Under the pieces are notes generated by a model that searched no databases, was not told the origin of the DNA, and saw only the letters and a list, made by a program, of their open reading frames with translations. The position numbers and the translations under genes are program-made. Below are positions 20,616 through 23,197 of a DNA stretch of 23,197 nucleotides, piece by piece. The stretch is from a virus. How positions within the stretch are numbered: the first letter of the stretch is position 1; each line of letters starts with the position of its first letter. The stretch spans positions 1 through 23,197 of IMG/VR virus record IMGVR_UViG_3300002835_010576. One strand, 5' to 3'.

Positions 20616-20692
20616 GCCCCTTTGACGGAATAGGTATACGTGCCATGCTTAGAACTTGGATTTTGTGGGTTCGAATCCCACGAGGGGCACCA
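20616..20692 (+). tRNA. tRNA-Leu (anticodon UAG) with short variable region
   Basis: Acceptor is GCCCCTT paired with GAGGGGC, a leucine-type D arm, loop CTTAGAA, T arm GTGGG TTCGAAT CCCAC, A73 and CCA. Only about five bases separate the anticodon and T arms, where bacterial tRNA-Leu has a long arm. One T-T mismatch lies in the anticodon stem. Its CCA starts the next long hairpin. Confidence 0.87.
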
Positions 20693-20787
20693 TATTGAAG
20701 CATTCTAAACTGGACGCAGGATCGGGGAAAGTCAAAAGCGGGTTGATCACCACAAGTAGACTGGAGATCAAGAGTGCTTTAATATGG
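20690..20787 (+). ncRNA. Long hairpin between tRNA-Leu and tRNA-Asp
   Basis: Arms 20690-20706 and 20771-20787 form 17 pairs, two of them G-T. The left arm begins with the CCA of tRNA-Leu and shares CCATATTGAA with the hairpin at 20191. The right arm ends in the first two Gs of tRNA-Asp, so both neighbouring tRNAs are in the helix. The ~64-base loop has a repeated ACTGGA and GATC palindromes. Confidence 0.65.
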
Positions 20788-20860
20788 TTCCATAGTATAT
20801 CGGCGAGTATAGCGCCCTGTCACGGCGCAGGAACGGGTTCGAATCCCGTTGGGACCGCCA
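20786..20860 (+). tRNA. tRNA-Asp (anticodon GUC)
   Basis: Acceptor is GGTTCCA/TGGGACC, anticodon arm GCGCC-CTGTCAC-GGCGC, T loop TTCGAAT, discriminator G and encoded CCA. Confidence 0.95.
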
Positions 20861-20862
20861 AT

Positions 20863-20936
20863 ACCTGATTAGCTCAAAGGTAGAGCATCCGGCTGATAAC
20901 CGGAAGACACTGGATCGTTACCAGTATCAGGTACCA
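20863..20936 (+). tRNA. tRNA-Ile (anticodon GAU)
   Basis: Acceptor is ACCTGAT/ATCAGGT, D stem GCTC/GAGC, anticodon arm TCCGG-CTGATAA-CCGGA, A73 and CCA. The T loop is ATCGTTA rather than TTCRANN, so the usual T54-A58 pair is swapped to A-T. Confidence 0.92.
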
Positions 20937-20937
20937 A

Positions 20938-20953
20938 GTTGTTTATATACAAC
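20938..20953 (+). promoter_or_regulatory. Inverted repeat GTTGT-N6-ACAAC (operator candidate 3)
   Basis: This 16-bp element starts two bases after tRNA-Ile and ends five bases before the -35 of promoter 3. Confidence 0.7.
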
Positions 20954-20958
20954 GCATA

Positions 20959-20987
20959 TTGCCAAGTTAAATATATATCTGTATAAT
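20959..20987 (+). promoter_or_regulatory. tRNA promoter 3 (sigma70 type)
   Basis: TTGCCA (20959-20964) and TATAAT (20982-20987) have a 17-base spacer, with the same -35 variant as promoter 1. The ~70-nt leader to tRNA-Ala holds a TATC-TTCG-GATA hairpin and lacks a clear boxA-like element. Confidence 0.88.
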
Positions 20988-21064
20988 TACTTATATCAAG
21001 TCGGGAGACTTTACGTAGTTCGCCGCTATCTTCGGATAACCCTGTATACGGTAAGCAGGAAATT

Positions 21065-21139
21065 GGGCTGCTAGTGATAATGGGAGCACGCCGCCTTTGC
21101 ACGGCGGAGGTTGGAGTTCGATCCTCCAGCGGTCCACCA
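21065..21139 (+). tRNA. tRNA-Ala (anticodon UGC)
   Basis: Acceptor GGGCTGC/GCGGTCC pairs with two wobble pairs, anticodon arm CCGCC-TTTGCAC-GGCGG, T arm TGGAG TTCGATC CTCCA, A73 and CCA. The alanine-defining G3-U70 pair is present (G3 with T70). Confidence 0.93.
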
Positions 21140-21145
21140 AGTTTC

Positions 21146-21219
21146 GCCCCTATAGTTAAATGGTATAACAGTTGACTTGTAATCATCAATTTCCAGTTCG
21201 ATTCCGGGTGGGGGCACCA
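21146..21219 (+). tRNA. tRNA-Thr (anticodon UGU)
   Basis: Acceptor is GCCCCTA/TGGGGGC, D stem GTTA/TAAC, anticodon loop CTTGTAA with one mismatch in the stem, T loop TTCGATT with one mismatch in its stem, CCA encoded. Confidence 0.92.
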
Positions 21220-21227
21220 GTTTTAAA

Positions 21228-21305
21228 CCGAGTGTAGGATAGTCCGGTCATTCCGCCTGCTTTGGGAGCAGGAAATCGTGTGTTCGAATCACACCACTCG
21301 GACCA
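21228..21305 (+). tRNA. tRNA-Pro (anticodon UGG)
   Basis: Acceptor is CCGAGTG/CACTCGG, anticodon arm CCTGC-TTTGGGA-GCAGG, T arm GTGTG TTCGAAT CACAC, A73 and CCA. Confidence 0.95.
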
Positions 21306-21311
21306 GTTTAT

Positions 21312-21387
21312 TCCGGAGTAGCACAGAGGTAGTTGCGTCTGACTGTTAATCAGAATGTCGTTGGTTCGATCCCAGCCTCCGGAGCCA
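21312..21387 (+). tRNA. tRNA-Asn (anticodon GUU)
   Basis: Acceptor is TCCGGAG/CTCCGGA, anticodon arm TCTGA-CTGTTAA-TCAGA, discriminator G and encoded CCA. Confidence 0.95.
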
Positions 21388-21393
21388 GTTGAA

Positions 21394-21468
21394 GGTAATG
21401 TAGCATAACGGTAGTGCGCCTCCTTCATACGGAGAAAAGTGTTGGTTCAACTCCAACCATTACCACCA
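21394..21468 (+). tRNA. tRNA with anticodon CAU (elongator Met or Ile2)
   Basis: Acceptor is GGTAATG/CATTACC, anticodon arm CCTCC-TTCATAC-GGAGA, T loop TTCAACT, A73 and CCA. The three GC pairs of initiator tRNA are absent. Met cannot be told from lysidine-modified Ile by eye. Confidence 0.92.
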
Positions 21469-21480
21469 AAGGAGATTATT

Positions 21481-22368
21481 ATGTTGTTGGATGAAATTAT
21501 TTCTGTTCCATATACTACTCATCCTAAGATGACGAAAAATAAAGGCACTATTTTCAACAAAACTCCAAATTTAGATTATATTCGTTCTAAAGAAAAAGAG
21601 TTAAAAGAATTTGCTCCTGATTTGTGTGCCGAGACATTTGAAAATATCTCAAAGCAACTTGTTCGAAAAAGTTCAATCTACTGTGGTGTACCACAAACAG
21701 ATTCAATGATTGAATTTGCAATGAATTTTGAAGAAGATGTTGCAATTATGCATAACGGAAAATTATCAGGAATTTGTTTCTGTTTTCCGAGTAGTTGGAT
21801 TCCTAAAAAACGCATAGGTATGTCTCTAGAAGATATTCATTCACCAGTTGCGGATAATGAAAGACTTGTGAAAATGAGTGCAAAAATTGCACATACAATG
21901 GCGGATCCTGTTCTTGGGTCCTTTCGAAGATATGTATGGACGATTACAAATAATCCTGAATTGAGTAATCATCCTAAAAGAAAAAGTATGGTTGTACCTA
22001 AAAGTTTAGATGATTTGTATTTTAGACTTGAAACTCAAACAACTGCACCTATAGGTGACTGTGTGACAAGTTTGTTCTTTGTTAAAGTTCAAGTAATTCC
22101 TCTTAGTCATGTTTGGGGAAGTTACGGTAAACTAATTACTGACAGTGTAAATTCTATGAGTGATGCAATTTTGGAATACAAAAATCTAAAACATATTAAA
22201 ACGGTCCTTAGTTCAATGGATCAGAACACCGGGCTACGAACCCGTGAGGTTGGGAGTTCGAATCTCTCAGGACCGGCCAACTATAATTTGAAAGATGAGT
22301 ATTATGATATCCTTACAACTGAAGATTGTTTAGTTAAAGATTCTCCCAGTGGTGTAAAGGCAACATAA
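21481..22368 (+). CDS. DUF3445-like (heme-dependent oxidative N-demethylase family) protein, 3' end overlapping two tRNAs
   Basis: Read from ATG 21481 (AAAGGAG upstream) the protein has 295 residues. Residues about 85-215 resemble DUF3445: GKLSGICFCFPSSWIPKKRIGMSLEDIHSPVADN (93-126), RRYVWTITNNPEL (149-161) and YFRLETQTTAPIGDCVTSLFFVKVQVIPL (180-208). Some members are heme-dependent N-demethylases; the role here is unknown. The domain ends near residue 235. From codon 241 the frame runs through the whole tRNA-Arg(ACG) gene, then 63 more bases, and stops at TAA inside tRNA-Trp. The last ~55 residues may therefore be read-through rather than functional protein. It is embedded in the tRNA array. 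Confidence 0.72.
   Translation: MLLDEIISVPYTTHPKMTKNKGTIFNKTPNLDYIRSKEKELKEFAPDLCAETFENISKQLVRKSSIYCGVPQTDSMIEFAMNFEEDVAIMHNGKLSGICFCFPSSWIPKKRIGMSLEDIHSPVADNERLVKMSAKIAHTMADPVLGSFRRYVWTITNNPELSNHPKRKSMVVPKSLDDLYFRLETQTTAPIGDCVTSLFFVKVQVIPLSHVWGSYGKLITDSVNSMSDAILEYKNLKHIKTVLSSMDQNTGLRTREVGSSNLSGPANYNLKDEYYDILTTEDCLVKDSPSGVKAT
22202..22279 (+). tRNA. tRNA-Arg (anticodon ACG), inside the DUF3445-like reading frame
   Basis: Acceptor is CGGTCCT/AGGACCG, anticodon arm CCGGG-CTACGAA-CCCGT, T loop TTCGAAT, discriminator G and CCA. It lies in sense orientation fully within the upstream protein's open frame. Confidence 0.95.
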
Positions 22369-22416
22369 GAGTCTCCAAAACTTTTGATTGCGGTTCGAAT
22401 CCGTACTGGGAGGCCA
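22343..22416 (+). tRNA. tRNA-Trp (anticodon CCA)
   Basis: Acceptor is CTCCCAG/CTGGGAG, D stem GTGT/ACAT, anticodon arm AGAGT-CTCCAAA-ACTTT with one G-T pair, T arm TGCGG TTCGAAT CCGTA, discriminator G and CCA. The stop codon of the DUF3445-like frame is at 22366-22368, in its D arm. Confidence 0.93.
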
Positions 22417-22434
22417 TTTTATCAGAGGTGGATT

Positions 22435-22905
22435 ATGTACAACAAAAAAATTAATCTAGAAGAAGTAAAATCGTTTATTGAAAGCTGTGGTCCTAATACC
22501 AAAGTTTATCTTGGTTGTGACTCGGAAAAAGTTAAAATGAATGGTGTTTGGCATGCTGATTATATTATAGCCATTGTTGTGCATATGAATAGCAAAAATG
22601 GTTGTAAGATTTTCGGGCAAATCACTCGTGAACGTGACTACGATCAAGCTCGGAACAAGCCACGTATGCGTCTGATGAATGAAGTTTATAAAGTTGCAGA
22701 AATGTATCTGAATCTTGCGGCAATCATTGATGTAGATATTGAAGTACATCTTGACATTAACCCAAATGAAGAGTACAATTCAAATATCGTAATTAATGAA
22801 GCAATTGGCTATATAAAAGGCATGTGTAATGTTGTTCCTCTTGTAAAACCAAATGCTTTTGCTGCGTCTTATGCAGCAGATAGATTGAAGAGTCTTGCAG
22901 CATAG
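22435..22905 (+). CDS. YkuK/DUF458-like RNase H-fold protein
   Basis: The 156-residue protein is read from ATG 22435 with AGAGGTGG upstream. It resembles the YkuK/DUF458 family, predicted RNase H-like nucleases: KVYLGCDSEK (23-32, with D29), a strand ADYIIAIVVH, EVHLDINPNEEYNSN (103-117, with D107), and VKPNAFAASYAADRL near the end. The acidic residues sit where an RNase H metal site would. Activity and substrate are not known. It lies between tRNA-Trp and tRNA-Gly, so it would be on tRNA-bearing transcripts. Confidence 0.78.
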   Translation: MYNKKINLEEVKSFIESCGPNTKVYLGCDSEKVKMNGVWHADYIIAIVVHMNSKNGCKIFGQITRERDYDQARNKPRMRLMNEVYKVAEMYLNLAAIIDVDIEVHLDINPNEEYNSNIVINEAIGYIKGMCNVVPLVKPNAFAASYAADRLKSLAA

Positions 22906-22911
22906 AGTAAA

Positions 22912-22986
22912 GCGGGTATGATGTTAACGGTAGCATGACAGCCTTCCAAGCTGATCGAATCGGTTCGAATCCGATTACCCGCTCCA
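22912..22986 (+). tRNA. tRNA-Gly (anticodon UCC)
   Basis: Acceptor is GCGGGTA/TACCCGC, loop CTTCCAA, T arm ATCGG TTCGAAT CCGAT, discriminator T as in bacterial tRNA-Gly, CCA encoded. Confidence 0.95.
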
Positions 22987-22992
22987 AAATTT

Positions 22993-23069
22993 GCGGCTAT
23001 GGTGTTTAACGGTTAGCACGAGACCTTGCCAAGGTTTAGGTTCCAGTTCGAATCTGGATAGCCGCTCCA
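22993..23069 (+). tRNA. tRNA-Gly (anticodon GCC)
   Basis: Acceptor is GCGGCTA/TAGCCGC, anticodon loop TTGCCAA, T loop TTCGAAT, discriminator T and CCA. With Gly(UCC) it covers all glycine codons. Confidence 0.95.
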
Positions 23070-23078
23070 AAATTCAAT

Positions 23079-23153
23079 GGTGTCTATGGTGTAGTGGAAG
23101 CATTACTCTCTGTGAAAGAGTAGGTACGAGGTCGGTACTCGTTAGACACCCCA
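23079..23153 (+). tRNA. tRNA-His (anticodon GUG)
   Basis: The extra G(-1) opposite C73 is present, followed by acceptor GTGTCTA/TAGACAC and anticodon arm ACTCT-CTGTGAA-AGAGT, with CCA. The T loop GTCGGTA departs from TTCRANN. Confidence 0.92.
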
Positions 23154-23154
23154 G

Positions 23155-23197
23155 GCTTCGTTAGTTTAATGGTAGAACACCGCCCTTACAAGACGGT
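23155..23197 (+). tRNA. tRNA-Val (anticodon UAC), 3' part beyond window
   Basis: The 5' acceptor strand GCTTCGT, D arm GTTT/GAAC and anticodon arm CCGCC-CTTACAA-GACGG are visible. The window ends just after the anticodon stem, so the T arm is not seen. Confidence 0.85.

Noticed and set aside
20710-20745. RNase P RNA core-like segment (GGGGAAAGTC) in the tRNA-Leu/tRNA-Asp spacer
   Set aside because: The whole element is under 100 nt and lacks the other conserved regions of RNase P RNA.
19660-21428. Minus-strand open frames across the tRNA array with fragments such as RDRTRL-like and GFEPFR-like peptides
   Set aside because: These are the well-known false proteins produced by the antisense of tRNA T arms; each coincides with tRNA genes on the + strand and has no ribosome site.
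21439-21480. Upstream extension of the DUF3445-like protein into the preceding CAU tRNA
   Set aside because: The frame is open there, but the strong ribosome site AAAGGAG sits just before ATG 21481 and the upstream part lies within the tRNA.
1-23197. CRISPR arrays, insertion sequences or integrase/attachment sites
   Set aside because: No regularly spaced direct repeats, transposase genes or integrase genes are visible; the repeats seen are isolated inverted repeats tied to promoters or tRNA spacers.

Overview
This window is a block of the core genome of an AT-rich, T4-like (straboviral or 'exo-T4-even') myovirus. All genes lie on the + strand, packed with ATGA/TAATG start-stop overlaps. It opens in the 3' end of the major capsid gene (gp23). 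The core then runs: a tail-tube-fold protein, UvsY, UvsW, an Sm-like protein, late sigma factor gp55, gp47, a 2OG-Fe(II) oxygenase, gp46, peptide deformylase, a DUF4338/DruA-like protein, an HTH-type small protein, a glycosyltransferase, dNMP kinase (gp1), sliding clamp gp45, a DsbA-like protein, clamp loader gp44, an endonuclease VII-like gene, clamp loader gp62, RegA and Hsp20. As I remember it, this order (gp23, uvsW, gp55, gp47, gp46, then gp45/44/62/regA) resembles marine and freshwater T4-like phages of the cyanophage/pelagiphage type. No photosynthesis gene is present.

From about 15.96 kb the region becomes accessory: a 43-residue membrane peptide, small unknown proteins, a calcineurin-like phosphoesterase, tRNA-Arg(UCU), dCMP deaminase, a SprT-like metalloprotease, and a putative glycosyltransferase that appears paralogous to one at 12.5 kb.

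The last 4 kb (19.5 kb to the end) is a large tRNA array. With the isolated tRNA-Arg(UCU) the window holds 23 tRNA-like genes, one cut by the window end. By anticodon they cover 19 amino acids; I see none for Phe and no clear initiator tRNA. Almost all encode CCA. The array is driven by at least three strong sigma70-type promoters. Each is preceded by the same 16-bp inverted repeat (GTTGT-N6-ACAAC), and two are followed by a near-identical 18-nt element resembling the boxA antitermination signal of proteobacterial rRNA leaders. Two tRNA spacers hold long inverted repeats that pair the tRNA 3' CCA end with downstream RNA. One is followed by a further ~170-nt structured domain with two GAAA-tetraloop hairpins. 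Two protein genes (a DUF3445-like and a YkuK/DUF458-like protein) are embedded in the array, and the first reads through one tRNA and stops inside the next.

Functionally the block combines recombination-dependent replication (UvsY/UvsW/gp46/gp47), the replicative clamp and loader (gp45/44/62), clamp-dependent late transcription (gp55, DsbA-like), translational repression (RegA), nucleotide supply (gp1, dCMP deaminase) and phage-supplied translation capacity. The sigma70-like promoters and boxA-like leaders suggest a proteobacterial host; that is inference. All domain assignments come from reading motifs, without database searches.
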